Shown here: positions 1 through 11,500 of the stretch, piece after piece | Layout of the letters: each line of letters opens with the position of its first letter | Position numbering within the stretch: the stretch's first letter is position 1 | Assembly (NCBI GenBank): GCA_009746045.1 | Contig: RPFO01000188.1 | Coordinates: forward strand, 2,346,874-2,408,873 | Origin: Mesostigma viride | Lineage: Eukaryota; Streptophyta; Mesostigmatophyceae; Mesostigmatales; Mesostigmataceae | DNA: 62,000 bases | Reading direction: 5' to 3' | Position numbers and translations under genes: made by a program | The notes under the pieces: model-generated | Databases searched by the model: none | What the model was told of the DNA's origin: nothing | What the model saw: the letters and a program-made list of their open reading frames with translations, nothing else

Positions 1-1714
1 TACCCCCAAGTATGCCCCAGGGCAAGAACCTTGTGTGGCAGACTTGGTTCATAATCAAAAACTTCATCCCACCTCCTTTGGATTGGGCAAGCATGATGTG
101 GCTAAAATGTCTCCTCTTTCTTATGAACAGATAGAGCAAGATTGTCGCACACACATAGGTTTCCTAAAATGGGTGGAGGCCTTCAACAAGGCCAGGGAAG
201 AATGGGTAGTGCCAGATCCTCTTAGCCCCTCTCACACTCCACCTGTCACACCTATTGACAAAAAGCCTGCAGGGTGCAAGCACTTGCGCCTGAAGTTTGT
301 GTGCAAACATAAGCCAGCAGCAGATGGGTCAGTCATTTTCCATGCTAGACCTTGTGTGACAGAGTTCAAGGGCACCACTGATCTGACAGAGGCAGAGTTG
401 TACACGCCAGGCATTCAGCAAACCTCTCTAAAAATATTGCTGTCTGTCTTTGTGGGTCATCTCATGATGACGGGGATGACTATGTATGTAAGGCTACAGA
501 CATTAAAATGGCTTTCTTGAAGGGCTCACCTGAGATAGCACAACAAGTGTGGCATGGTCAGGTGTATGTAGTCTCCACTCCCAGAGTCTGGGCAAAACAC
601 ATCCCTCAGCAGTACCTGAAAGCTAACATAGGTGTTCAAGGGCTGCAATCAGCTCCTCGCATTTTCAGGATGTCAGCTCAGGCTGTGTTTGAAAAGCTAG
701 GGGCTAGATATATGACATAGACCCTTGCTTCTTTGTGGTCCCACACCCTCATGGCATAATCACCTTTGTGTGGCATGGGGATGATCAGCTGATTGCTGGG
801 CCAAGGCGTGCTGTAGATGAGTTTATTCACCAAGTGTCACAGCACTTTGAGATTGGCAAGCAAGTAGAGCTGGGCACCACTGCCATAAAATTTTGTGGCA
901 CAATGTTACAACTCCAGCAGCATCAAAACCAGTGGGTGTGTGCACTTTACTCTCCCAATGATTACATGCACAGCTGTTTGGAGGTTCTGCAAACAAAAAT
1001 CAAACCTGGTGCCTGCCCCACCATTAGAGGCAAGCTGGGGTGGTTGTGCTCAACTTGTGCACCTCACCTGGCTGTGGTTAGCAGAGTTGATGATGATGTC
1101 TTGATGCAAGTAGGTCACAAAGCCATCACCAAAACTCTCCAGGAAGGCCCTCCTCTTATCTTGCATTCCTTGGATCTCCACAAAACCATTCACATCCAAG
1201 CTATGATGGATAGTTCCATGGAGTCCAGGCAGATTACCAAGTTGCAAGCAAGGGAGTCAGGCTTGTATTTTGTGCAGAATGATGATGCACCCTTGTCTCT
1301 CATTTCATGGTACAGCCGGTTGCATAGACGCAAGGCTGTCAGCAGCAATGCTGCTGAGTGCAGGGCAGTGGTGTCAGCAGTGCTTCATGCCAGGTATACT
1401 TGAATCACGTGCTGGTTTGGTTGCAGATGCAAGCAGGCAGCAGTGCTGGGGTGGTGGCACACTTGCTCACTGACAGTCAGTCAGTCCTCAGCTTCCTTGC
1501 TAACCCTTATGCTGTGCACACTGATCTTGACTGGGTGGTCCTTAAACAGGAGTCCACCTACTGGGAGTCCACCCGTCACGTGGAGGACAAGCACAACGCT
1601 GCTGATGCACTCACCAAAGTGCCTCAGCAGGCAGCTGATCAATATCAGCTGTTGTACCACCTGATGAACCCGTATGGCAAGCAGGCAACCCTGCTCCATC
1701 GGGGGGACGCCTAG
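1..1714 (+). pseudogene. Copia-like pol relic (RT and RNase H), frameshifted
   Basis: This is the 3' part of a pol gene related to the intact element at 5594-13681. It is cut by the window edge and broken into frames 35-520, 508-720, 735-1403 and 1358-1714. Order and motifs match the intact pol: the ELYTPG segment, a KMAFLKG segment corresponding to motif A (KRAFLKS), the RT active-site motif WHGDD, the RNase H stretch MMDSSMESRQITKLQ, SWYSRLHRRKAVSSNAAECRA, LLTDSQSV, and the terminal HVEDKHNAADALTKVP. At least three frameshifts (near 500, 715 and 1395) make it non-functional. It is a divergent family member, not a recent copy. Integrase and protease would lie left of the window. Confidence 0.85.
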
Positions 1715-1792
1715 CAGGGTCCTGTTCACCAGGGCCGCCTAGGTAACCCAGTACCCCTTGGGCAGGTCCAAGGGGCAGGTTGTGCTTCCAGT

Positions 1793-1808
1793 AAGGGGGG
1801 TTGGTTGG
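1793..1808 (+). other. Putative polypurine tract of the relic copia element
   Basis: A purine-rich run ending in GGTTGG is followed by AGTCTG. The intact copia element and the TRIM also end their internal regions with a purine run and GGTTGG or GGATTGG, followed by AGTTA. A 3' LTR therefore probably begins near 1809. I could not find its other end or a second copy in the window. Confidence 0.35.
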
Positions 1809-2155
1809 AGTCTGTTTTTATGCACCTGCGTGCCCTATGCCAATAAAATCTGTTTTGATTTTTTCACACCCATGGAATTTCGTGATGCCCACCTTCATAG
1901 GTGGGCAGGGGATGTATCTCACCTTCTTTCTCCACTAGGGTTGTATGCCTTGGTGGATTGGCCTTGAGCTCAGTGGCTCAGGTGCCTCCCATTCAAGTGG
2001 AGGGTCAAACCTCCCTTGACAGGTGGTTACCCAGGACCCCAGTTTACTGTGGATCTCTTGGGCCACCTGGCCTCACTGTTCAGTGGCAGTAAAGGCATGG
2101 GTGCTGTCATGTTGTCTAGTACAACGTGTTCAGCCCAGGTGCAGGATGCAATATT

Positions 2156-2362
2156 CCTGTCACCTGTCACCAGGACTTCAGCCACCACTGTGCAGGGCAG
2201 GGGTGGCTGGTCCACACACGTTGTGCAGGTGCAACGTGGACAGGTCCATGGGATGTCAATAGTCCTGTCACCTGTCACTAGGACTTCAGCCACCACTGTG
2301 CAGGGCAGGGGTGGCTGGTCCTCACATGTTGTGCAGGTGCAACATGGACAGTGCAGGGGGCA
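2156..2362 (+). repeat. Two-copy tandem repeat, ~108-bp unit
   Basis: Two adjacent copies begin at 2156 and 2264 with the same CCTGTCACCTGTCAC start and share the ACTTCAGCCACCACTGTGCA core. They differ at only a few bases. They lie downstream of the relic pol, probably in its 3' LTR or 3' untranslated region. Confidence 0.8.
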
Positions 2363-2399
2363 ATAAACCTGCCTACTGTCACTTCTCAGGTTGCAGGTG

Positions 2400-3975
2400 A
2401 CCTGAGCTCAGTTGACCCAGCCTAGCTGGGTGTTTTTTTTTTTCTGAGTGGGCGATGATGATGGAACAACATGGAAACCTCTTAAACGGTTTACCTTGGC
2501 ATTTTTTTACAGTGGCTCTCTTGGCTGGTGATGCACTCCCTGGATAGGCAGACAGGCATAGCTATCTCCCTTGTGAGCTCGCGAGGAGGAGGAACTCCCC
2601 GGGCATGTTGAGCTAAACTTGATGCCACCAGAAGTATTGCACGAGTTCTGGGGCCCATCTTTTTTCAGTCCAGATGTTGCAGTATGGGTGTCAGTTGCTC
2701 AGCACCTCAGTCAGCTTGGAGTCAGTCTCCTAGCTGGGCAGGATCAGGCTTGAAGTCGCTAGCCTTCAACCTGAAAGGAAAACATAATGGGAGTTAGATG
2801 AGATGCTTAGGCTGACACACGGATTTCCGGCCTGCGCGCCGCGTATTGCCTACCGCGGCTGAGCGGGACACCTTAGTACTGTACGGCAGGGCGTACGGTC
2901 CTGCGGTGTCATGTGGACTGACGTGTAGTAGTGCGTGCCAGACTGTTCCTAGGCTCTAGCTTGACCCGCCAGATCCGGTGTAGCCCGGTCTGACGGGCCG
3001 AGTGTTAGCTGGTTGCTAGTGACGTGGTCGCATGGCATTGCAGTGTACAGTTGTCCACTGGTAGGCGCTGCAGGTAGCGCTGCCATAGGCATATAGGCGT
3101 AGCACTGGGGAGTGCCGCAGGACCCGAGTTTGCCCAGTTTCCATCCTGAGCCCTCAAGCTTTCACTACATTCCTTGTATTATTGCTAATACAATCGTCAT
3201 TCTCATTTCCAGCTTTCGTCAGTTGTCCTACGTCTCACGACGCATTCCAACTCCCATTGCGTCACTGAAAAGGTAAACGGCCTTGCGTTATCAAAACAGC
3301 AGCAAGTAGAAGTCGCTGTGCTTAATTGCGATGTGGTAGTTTGATTCAACACATATACTGCCTTGTTGCTGAGAAGTTTTTCAAGGCTTGCTGGTATGTT
3401 GCCCATATGTTTCTAATGCTTCAACTCATGTCCAAGTGATCAAGACTGGCTTGGAAACTTGAGCTTGTCATGTTTACATTGTGCTTGTGTTACAACTTGT
3501 GCCTCTTTGCGGTATATGTTTCATATATAACGTAAGGGTTCAGCATCATGGTTTAGCACCGTGGTGGCAGCCGAGCCTCTACTATAACGATCATGGACCT
3601 AACCTTGGCAAGTATTTGCTTCATATTTCACTCGTTGGACTGAGCTAGCTTTACACCTGCTGTTTGGCCTGCACCATGGTCCCTGGCTGCCAGTTACATT
3701 TTGTGCCCCCCCCCTGGCAGGCTGCAGGGTCTAGGACTGCGAGGGTGTAACATAGACATGCTGTGGGCACCCTGGGTGCATTTTCAGGACCAGCCATGAC
3801 CTGGCCATGCCTTCTTTCTTGGCATATTGTTGACTTGAGTGCTATTTGGTCACTCGCGTAGCGACCCCCCTGCATTCATAAATTGTAAACAATTATACAA
3901 TGATCATATTTCATGGATGTTAAGCATTGCAACTCTTGAACATATCATAAATGAACATGGTTCCATACCGTACCC
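2400..3975. other. No gene seen
   Basis: Only short, low-quality open frames are present and none resembles a known domain. The stretch may be the rest of the relic element's LTR plus intergenic DNA. Confidence 0.5.
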
Positions 3976-3999
3976 ATGGGTTTGTTGACATGTGTGAGT

Positions 4000-4687
4000 T
4001 ATTACAAATGGTATCCATGCTTAAAAATGTCCTCATTTGAGGACATTTTCTTGGTGATTAGACAACAGGTCCCAAAGATAGCGGAGCAGACGGCCACCAT
4101 CGCATCCCAGCCACCCTGGCTGGATGCTGGCGACCTCCCGCCCCTCTCCTATGCAGACCTGCTGCGGTCAGCGACCGCCTCCACCACCGACGCCATCGCC
4201 ACGAAGCTCGATCCAGGAGCTGGAGGACCACCGCCAGGCCAACCAACGGGAGGCCACCGACCGCGCTCGCCGCGAGTGCCGAGTGGTGCTGCGTCGTTTC
4301 CCCCAGAAGCCAGGTGAGACGTCAACCTCCCTTGCCGACGAGCTCAAGGACCAGCTCCTTACCCTCATGGGCCTGGTAGGTGAGGTAGAACTGCGTGGGT
4401 GTCACCGCCTTCCCGACTCACGGGACAAGGCGGCTCCCCCACCAGTTCTGCTCACCTTCCCCTCCCGTGAGGACAAGCAGCGGTTCCTCTCTCGTCGCAA
4501 GAGGTTGCACGACCTCACCTGGACGCTGGACGACGACCTGACCCCCGCTCAGCAGCAGCAGCGACGCGACCTGTGGCCGGAGTACCTCCGCCACAAACAG
4601 GACCCCCAGAAGCCCAAGGTGTACTGGAGGGGCGGGGACCTGATGATCAACCACAACATGTGGACGCCCCCCCGCGGGCTAGACTAG
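4000..4687 (+). pseudogene. LINE ORF1-like protein (L1-type RRM/C-terminal region), frameshifted
   Basis: The C-terminal ~160 codons (4200-4687) read like an L1-type ORF1 protein, the RNA-binding nucleic-acid chaperone of a LINE. There is a basic helical stretch, then RVVLRRFPQ, an LLTF strand, REDKQRFLSRRKRLHD, DDDLTPAQQQQRRDLWPEY, and a terminal VYWRGGDLMINHN. The N-terminal part (LSYADLLRSAT) is in another frame, so a frameshift lies near 4200. A homologous copy sits at 22150-23288 on the minus strand. No ORF2/RT follows before 5310, so this is either a truncated LINE or an ORF1-only, HAL1-like derivative. Confidence 0.7.
4022..4049. repeat. Perfect 12-bp-arm palindrome upstream of LINE ORF1
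   Basis: The arms AAAATGTCCTCA and TGAGGACATTTT are exact reverse complements separated by 1-2 bases. They would form a stable hairpin just before the ORF1-like coding region. Confidence 0.75.
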
Positions 4688-5310
4688 CTAATAGCCCTAG
4701 CTTGTATCCATTGGTAGTCACTGCCGCCATGGCAGCCATGCTTAGAACGTTTGCCTAGCCGTGCCAACATACCTAGTCACGTGCACCGCTGACGCACAGT
4801 ACACAACCAGCCATGTAGCCTTATAGCTTAGTCCTTGCTGTACAGCCATGCTACGTCTTGGCTATGATCAGTTTAGTCGCCCACGCTCCTTGTTATGCCA
4901 TGCTCACATGGGTCTTATTGCACCCACAGATTGCCGGATCGTTAGCGTGTCCGTTTAGCTAACGTGCCCGAATGCAGCTGTGGCATGCCTTTGGCATGAA
5001 GGAGACTGGGGGTGTCTGCCCTTTCTCCTGTTGTGCACACACAGGGATTAAAAGCACTTCGGTGCTCCGTGACTCCCCAACGGGAGCACGACTTTAATTA
5101 ATTAATTATTCCAACTGCATTTGGTGGCTCTATCCTAAATGTATGTTGTGTAGATTAATGCAATATTAAAATCATCGTGAGCCGTAACAGAGCAAAAGCC
5201 GCATCTGTTCCGTTAATCCCACTCCCATAGAGAGGTCGCGGTTAGCCGAGAAACCCGTAATAACCTACCCTGACATAGGATCTTTCGCACGACCCGGACG
5301 GGTTCGGTAC
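4688..5310. other. Probable 3' tail of the ORF1-only element; no gene
   Basis: No coding region is visible. A small hairpin (AGCACTTCGGTGCT) lies near 5052 and an AT-rich TTAATTAATTAATT run near 5095, which may mark the end of the LINE-derived sequence. Confidence 0.4.
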
Positions 5311-5593
5311 ACCCACCCCCACCCCCCTCAGCGAGGGCCCTCCGTGATGCACTGGCGGATCCGTCCCCCGCAACCCCACCCCACCCACCCACCCACCCAC
5401 CCGGAGGCCCCCCCCCCCCCCCTCAGCGAGACGTCATAGTATGCGGGATCCCTTGCCCCCCGCGCCCCCCACCCACCCGGAGGTCCCCCCCCCACCACCA
5501 CCCTCAGCGAGGGCCCTCCATGATGCACTGGCGGATCCGTCTCCCGCACCCCCCACCCCCCACCCACCCGGAGGTGCCCCCCCCCTCTCCCCC
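5311..5593. repeat. GC-rich tandem repeat interrupted by the copia insertion
   Basis: About three degenerate units of ~90 bp carry CCTCAGCGAG, TGGCGGATCCGTC and long C/CCCA runs. The same unit resumes at 13682-13756, immediately after the 3' LTR, so the copia element inserted inside this array. Confidence 0.8.
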
Positions 5594-6289
5594 AGTTAAC
5601 GCCAAGCGCATTGGCGTGATCCTGATTCGGCATATCTCTGCGATTCCAGCGGCACCGGAACGAGTTCATTCCGACAAGTATCAAGAAAGTTATGGCGTTC
5701 CGACTTCCCGGTCGCGCGCGAGCGCGAGCCGGCTGTTCTTCTAAGTCGGACGTGAATATTTGCCGACGGCATATGGGGTCGACAGTAATTCCTGGGCTGA
5801 CAGGAATTAGGTGCTGTACCTACGACGGTATTGGATTAATACGTCGTACGCAGGAAATAGGAACCTTAACCTTTGGTCTGTTGGTACCGCAGGCTTAGTC
5901 CTGGACTTCTAGGTGCAGATGCAATAATCACTGTGGTGACTGTACTCTGTGGTCACTGTGCCTGTATGGCAGACCTACTGTATAGGAACTGGGCGCTGTA
6001 CAGGTAGTGAATACTGTACCGGGGTGTTATTACTGAGCATACCTCTTAGGTTGCTCAGGACTAGCAAGCACAGTGCACAAGTATATAAACAATAGGCCAG
6101 TGCCATTTGGGCAGATCTCTTGCGAGCCTGCCTCACGTGTTGTGCCTTGACTTGGCAAGCGCGTGTACAAGCCTCAAGTGTGTGAGCGCTGTAACATTAT
6201 CCAATTTAACAAAGCTCCGTTTCCAACCATATTCACACATTGCTGCATTGCAACCATATCCTTCACATTGCGTTGCTAGAACGTTAACT
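5594..6289 (+). repeat. 5' LTR of the copia-like element
   Basis: This 696-bp LTR begins AGTTAACGCC and ends ACGTTAACT. It contains a TATATAAA box at 6082-6089 that is also present in the 3' LTR, so it probably carries the element's promoter. Confidence 0.93.
6082..6089 (+). promoter_or_regulatory. LTR TATA box
   Basis: TATATAAA lies about 200 bp before the LTR end, a plausible spacing for a retrotransposon promoter. The same sequence occurs at 13472-13479 in the 3' LTR. Confidence 0.5.
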
Positions 6290-6380
6290 CAAATTACAAC
6301 CAGTCTCAGCGGAACGGCCAGGAGGGTCGTTGCCGGTTGCGGTGTGCAGCGTTGACGACGAGGAGCTCGTCCGGTGGTGA

Positions 6381-7055
6381 ATGGTGCAGGAAGAACAACG
6401 GCAGCAGGATTTCCGGTTTCGGCAGTCTGCTGGGGGTTCAATTTCGCCTGAATTGCGTCGTGTCGTTCGAGATCTATCTTTATTGCTTGCAGATCGTCCG
6501 CCTGTTAATCGCAGCTTCGTGCAATTCGTCGACGACCAGGTCGAAGATTGGGAGCGAATTCTGCGGCACGTACAAACCATCGTCATTCCGGAGCACCGGA
6601 GCATCGACGACCTCGAGCAGGAGCTTCACGGTTTGGTCGGCATCCAGACGGTGATTACAGCAGTAGCTGAGCGAGTGCGGCGGAGTTGGCGGCAAGGCGA
6701 GGCGAGGTTGCGGAGGCAGCTGGCGCAGGCGACACGAGTTTGTACCGACAGCAGCGGGTGCGGGTGTACCACGTACTTTCGCAGGCGTATCGGCGACGAG
6801 GGTGTTGCAGCGGGCCAGTTAGGCGTGAACGACGCGGAGCGGAGCACTACAGGCGGCTTGCAGAGGTCGGGGCGACAGCGGAAGCCATCACCGGAGGACA
6901 GCGCGCGGCAAGAGTCGGCAGGTTTCCGGAGCGAGCAAGAGTTCCTTTTCAGGAACTGCCCCCCCCTTCGCGTTCGTGTGACGCGTTGGGAAGAGTTTGC
7001 ACCTCTTGGGTACGATAGTGACCTTGAGGTGGGAGCAGGGGGGTCGCTGGGCTAG
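6381..7055 (+). CDS. Upstream ORF of the copia element, function unknown
   Basis: A 224-codon frame follows the 5' LTR. Its first ~115 residues are acidic/basic and look helical (RRVVRDLSLLLADRP, VEDWERILRHVQ, RSIDDLEQELHGL). Its second half is of lower quality, and an overlapping frame (6686-7018) is also open, so a frameshift may be present. It has no motif I recognise. It could be an N-terminal gag segment or an extra ORF. It is in a different frame from gag and separated from it by ~300 bp. Confidence 0.4.
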   Translation: MVQEEQRQQDFRFRQSAGGSISPELRRVVRDLSLLLADRPPVNRSFVQFVDDQVEDWERILRHVQTIVIPEHRSIDDLEQELHGLVGIQTVITAVAERVRRSWRQGEARLRRQLAQATRVCTDSSGCGCTTYFRRRIGDEGVAAGQLGVNDAERSTTGGLQRSGRQRKPSPEDSARQESAGFRSEQEFLFRNCPPLRVRVTRWEEFAPLGYDSDLEVGAGGSLG

Positions 7056-7351
7056 GCGACGAGGCACTTGGCGACCACGAGGTGCCAAGATACAATCCGC
7101 GGGGTGCCAACGACGGGTTGTCACCTGTCTACTATACCAACGGTGACGATTCAGTCATCGCGGGCCGACAGCGGGTCGACGACGGCGCAGCGGGTAGCAG
7201 GGTGCCAGAGCTGATTGTGGTGAGCGACAGCGACGCGACAGCGACAGCGACAAGGAGAACCAGGACGCGCCTGGGGCCAGCCGTGGTGGTCTTGCCTGAG
7301 TGGTAACACTTGGCACTTTCCTTTCTTGTTCAGTAGCTTATATTGCTTTAA

Positions 7352-8584
7352 TTGCTGCTTGGCCACTTGGCTGGCTGTAGCAGATCTGAACAGAGGCCAT
7401 CATGGAGTGAGGAGCTATCAACCAACAAGCGGGCTTTATGGGCTTGCGCGGCGCGGCGCTGGGTGGATGGACGAGATGGACGCGATGGACGCGGTGGACG
7501 CGATGGACGCGGGGACGGCCAGGCGCTGGGAGACCAGGCTGAGGTGCCAGATAATCAGAGCCAAGGATCGCAGGGCGGTCAGAACGCGCCAGCCGCAGAT
7601 CAAGCGGCGCCTAAGCGACCGACCGTGGCTGAGGGGTACGCGGTGCTAGGCCAGTTTCAGTCCATCAAGGACAATTGGCAGCCCCGGGATGCTGAGAGGA
7701 TGTTAGAGGACATGAACTTGTACACGGAGATATACACCGGTGACAAGCTTCGCATCCTGGCGTCTAGTGCCTACATAAGGCAGTCGGCGAGGCGGCTGTT
7801 CAAGTTTGTTCGGGAGCGACACGCGGCGGGGGACACCTGGGCGGCGTTTATGACGCGACTCAGGGTGTTCCTGAGTGACAAGAGGACCATAGATGGGTCC
7901 CACCTGAAGCAAGAATACCTGGACTACAAGCCCATCAAGGGGCAGCTAGTGGTCCACGCCTTTGAAGACTTCGTCAAGCTGAGGGAGGACGCCATGGCCA
8001 AGGGCTTCTTCGTCGCAGATCGGATGGCCATGGGCGACTTTCTCAAGTCGCTGCAGCTGGATCCGGTCACCATGGATAATGTGACCATCCACATGCGACA
8101 GGTCCATGGCTGGGCAGCCATGACGGACCAGTTGTATGAGTGTTTCAGCGGCAAGTACGTGGGTGGTAAGCGCCCTCGTCAGGTGATGAGGAGGCCACTG
8201 AACCCGGTTAAGTCCATGAGGGGATCGGGCCACGGGGGCCCAGCGCCCTCGAGAGGGCCTGAGACCTCTTCAAGGGGTCGAGGAAGGTCCAGGAGGGGGC
8301 GTGACAGAAGGGCTGGACGGGGGACCCCGCCGAAGTCGGGACATCCACAGTCCCAGTTTGACTTCAAGAGGGTGGGTGGTCCTCCCAAGGCTGGGCCCAG
8401 CAGTGGGACCTCACGGGACATCAGTCAGGTGGAATGTTATTTCTGCCAGGGGAAGGGTCACTTCAGGAATGAGTGTCCCTCGTACCTGAGGCAGGAAGGT
8501 CAGAGCAAGCCAGCTCAGGGTGGCAGCAAGGACAAGGCTGGTCCATCCCAGGATAAGGGCAAGGGCAAGGCTGCTGATCATTGA
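7352..8584 (+). CDS. Gag-like protein with CCHC zinc knuckle
   Basis: This 410-residue frame is the structural, particle-forming protein of the element. A low-complexity basic N-terminus with RDGRDGRGGRDGRG repeats is followed by a helical region typical of copia Gag (AGDTWAAFMTRLRVFLSD, FEDFVKLREDAMAKG, MAMGDFLKSLQLDP). An RG-rich stretch and a single zinc knuckle C-YF-C-QGKG-H-FRNE-C sit near residue 360. The true start is uncertain because the first ~30 codons look poor. The frame ends in TGA (8582-8584), and the reading frame then continues open into pol without a shift. Confidence 0.85.
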   Translation: MLLGHLAGCSRSEQRPSWSEELSTNKRALWACAARRWVDGRDGRDGRGGRDGRGDGQALGDQAEVPDNQSQGSQGGQNAPAADQAAPKRPTVAEGYAVLGQFQSIKDNWQPRDAERMLEDMNLYTEIYTGDKLRILASSAYIRQSARRLFKFVRERHAAGDTWAAFMTRLRVFLSDKRTIDGSHLKQEYLDYKPIKGQLVVHAFEDFVKLREDAMAKGFFVADRMAMGDFLKSLQLDPVTMDNVTIHMRQVHGWAAMTDQLYECFSGKYVGGKRPRQVMRRPLNPVKSMRGSGHGGPAPSRGPETSSRGRGRSRRGRDRRAGRGTPPKSGHPQSQFDFKRVGGPPKAGPSSGTSRDISQVECYFCQGKGHFRNECPSYLRQEGQSKPAQGGSKDKAGPSQDKGKGKAADH

Positions 8585-11500
8585 CTTGAGCCTGCACACA
8601 TCCCTGAACCCTGGAGGGTGCCCCCAGGGGTGTGTAATGTAGCTGCTAGTGACAGCAGTGAGGGGCAGCCCCATGCTCTAGTGAAAGAGCCTATTGGACA
8701 CGATGGGGCAAGCTTGGTTACCACAGAGAGTATGCCAGCTGTAGCTGCAGTGGTTACTCGCCAACGTGCCCGCCATGGCGGTGCTGAGCCTGAGGTAGGA
8801 CCTGGTGATGTGGACCCAGGTGGATCTCAGAAGCATTCTGACCGTGCAGGACTGGCACAGGATGGTCAGGATGAGGATAGGGCTGGAGACAGTCTGACAG
8901 GCACGACCCTGGTGCCTCCTGTACATAAGGGATCTGTACATACCTTGAGTGCTAATAATGACAATAAAAGGTTTTCTCTCTTGTATGACATTGCCTCAAG
9001 GTTGCATACCATGTTTGGCCATGCAGCTCAGTCTTTGCAAGTTGCTAGACGGCTGGGAGGAAGTGAGTTGTACTCCATCTGCCAACAGGTTGCTCAAGCT
9101 TGCAAGTGCAGGCTAGTTGCTAGAAAGCCCAAGCAGTCTCATGCCAGGACTCCTATTTTGCAGCCAGGCCATGTGCAGGTAGATATTCAGAGAATCAGGG
9201 GTTTGAAGCTGCTGGTGGCAGTGGACAGATATACCAAGTACAAGACCCTAGAGATCCTGCCTGACATGGAGAAGCCTACATTGATTGCTGCTCTGAAGTT
9301 GACAAGGAGCAGGTACCCTGGGTTGGAGTTGTTGCAGTGTGACATTCAGTTTGAGTGCTGTGAGAACCTGCCAGAGTTTCCAGAGTTGCTGATTACACCC
9401 AGGGAGAGCCACGGCCAGCAAGGGGTGGTGGAGAGAGCCATCCAAGAGATCAAGACTGTGCTGCTGGTGGAGAGGATTCCAAGGACGTCATCTGCCATTG
9501 TGACATCTGCATGGCTACGTTCTGTGGAGGACAGGCTGAACCTGAGGACTCCCATGTTCTTTGGTGACATTGCCATCAATCCTCTTATGCTGCATACCAG
9601 GATGCTGCCAGCTGATGCTGAGCAGGCATGGAAGGAGAAGCTAGAGGCCAAGTTCCTCAAGCTGAGGCAGAAAGACAAGGGCTGGAGTGTCCTAGAACCT
9701 AACGTTGGACAACAGGTTGTTGTGTGGAAGGAACCAAGCTTTCCAGGGAAACGTGGCAGCTGGCATGATGGGGTGGTGACCCGAGTAGAAGCCGCTGGCC
9801 ATAAGTGCTGGGTGGCCATTGATGGCTCCCAAGCAGTGCACCGTCTGTCCTGGTCAAAGATCCGTCCCCGGGGAGGTAATCAAGGAGACCTCTTCCAGGT
9901 GCCCGCTGGTGTACAAGGCGGGGGTGACGTGGAGCTTCCTGATCAGGGTGCTACAGCTGTATCGAGCCCTCAGGGTGACCCTGGCCCGGCCCCTGGGGTA
10001 CCTTCACATACGGTGGTTGGGCAAGCAGGCGGACAGGCTGCACCTCCGGAACGGCCCGACACCAGGCCTAGGGGTGTGCGTCTATCAGATATTGTACAGG
10101 CTTTGCAAAGAGCCAAGAAGGAGCCTAAGGTGTCCAAGCTTGTCCAGTTGGATGAACCTGAGGTAGCTGCCATGGAGATAGATACCAATGCACAGGTTTC
10201 TGTCATGGGACCTCAGCATACAGGAGAACTGCTGGTCGGAGAACCAAGTTGCCCCTGGGTGTCTGATTTCAGTGGTAGGACGCATCTAAGGGTGTTGGGA
10301 GAGGTTACTGCCCCTGTCATGGGTGTGGATGTGACCTTCCTTGTCCTAGAGGACTATGATGGCCCTGTGATTTTGGGTCAGAATTTTCTGGGCAATCCTG
10401 GGATTTCTATCAGAGCTACAGCTCTGAGAAGAGATGGCTGGGGGATGATTCCCCTAGAAAATTTCAGGACAACATTTCCAGTCAGGTGCAGGGCCAAGCC
10501 GGTCAAGGGTGTAAAATGGGATGAAGGGGAGGTGCCCCCAGCGGCCAGTTTGGTGATTCCAGCTGTGTTGCACCCCAGCAGTATTGGCATAACTCACAGG
10601 AGCCTTGCTGCACACTCTCCTTTGACATATGACCAGCTGGTCCAAGAGATGAGCTCGCCTACTTTGTTTGAGGCTTGGAAGCTCGCCTTCTCCAAGGCAT
10701 TGGAGGAGTGGTTGCAGTTTGAGTGTGCTGCACCAACAGACAGACGTCCCCCAGCATCAAGGAAGCTTGCTTTGAGATTTGTGCTGAAGAGGAAGGTTGT
10801 GGATGAGGTATCAGTGCCCCATGTCAGGCCTGTCCTGAATGAGTATCACGGCACGGGGAGTCTGCCAGGAGAGGAGCTATACACGCCAGGGATGCTACAC
10901 GACACATGGAGAATTTTGCTATGTCTCTACGTGGGGTTGCTGAACAGGGGAGCAGCTATGTCATCAGTGCTGCTGGACTTCAAGAGGGCATTTTTAAAAT
11001 CTGATCCAGAAGTGGCCAGGAGGGTGTGGAAGCAGGATGAGCCTTACTGTGTTGAGGTGCCTGCCATCTGGAAGCTGGAGCTGCATCAACAATTCCTGGT
11101 TATTCTGAAGGGCCTGGAAGGACTCAGGTCGAGCCCAATCATCTGGAGACTCACGCTGCAGGAAGCTCTGATCAGTGAGTGTGGCTTGAGAGTGTCTTCA
11201 GTTGATCCCTGTTTGCTGCTGGCCCAATGGGAGGGTCTGCCAGTGTATGCTAGTTTGCATGGAGATGATCTGCATTTGCTAGCCCCCACGACCTGGCTGA
11301 AGAAGTTTATTCCTGTCATCAGTGGCAAGTTTTCACTGGGCAAGGAGCTGTGGCAGGAGCCCAACAAGCCTGTAGTGTTCTGTGGAATGCAGGCTACCCT
11401 GTTCAGGAGGGACGGGGAGTGGAGTATCAGGCTTCAGGCTGGAGGAGATTATAAACAGACCATTGTGAAGGCCTTGCCAGAGAAGATCACCCAGGCTGCA

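Noticed and set aside
1809-2945. LTR of the relic copia element ending at CAGACT near 2944
   Set aside because: No second copy or target duplication is in the window to support the boundaries.
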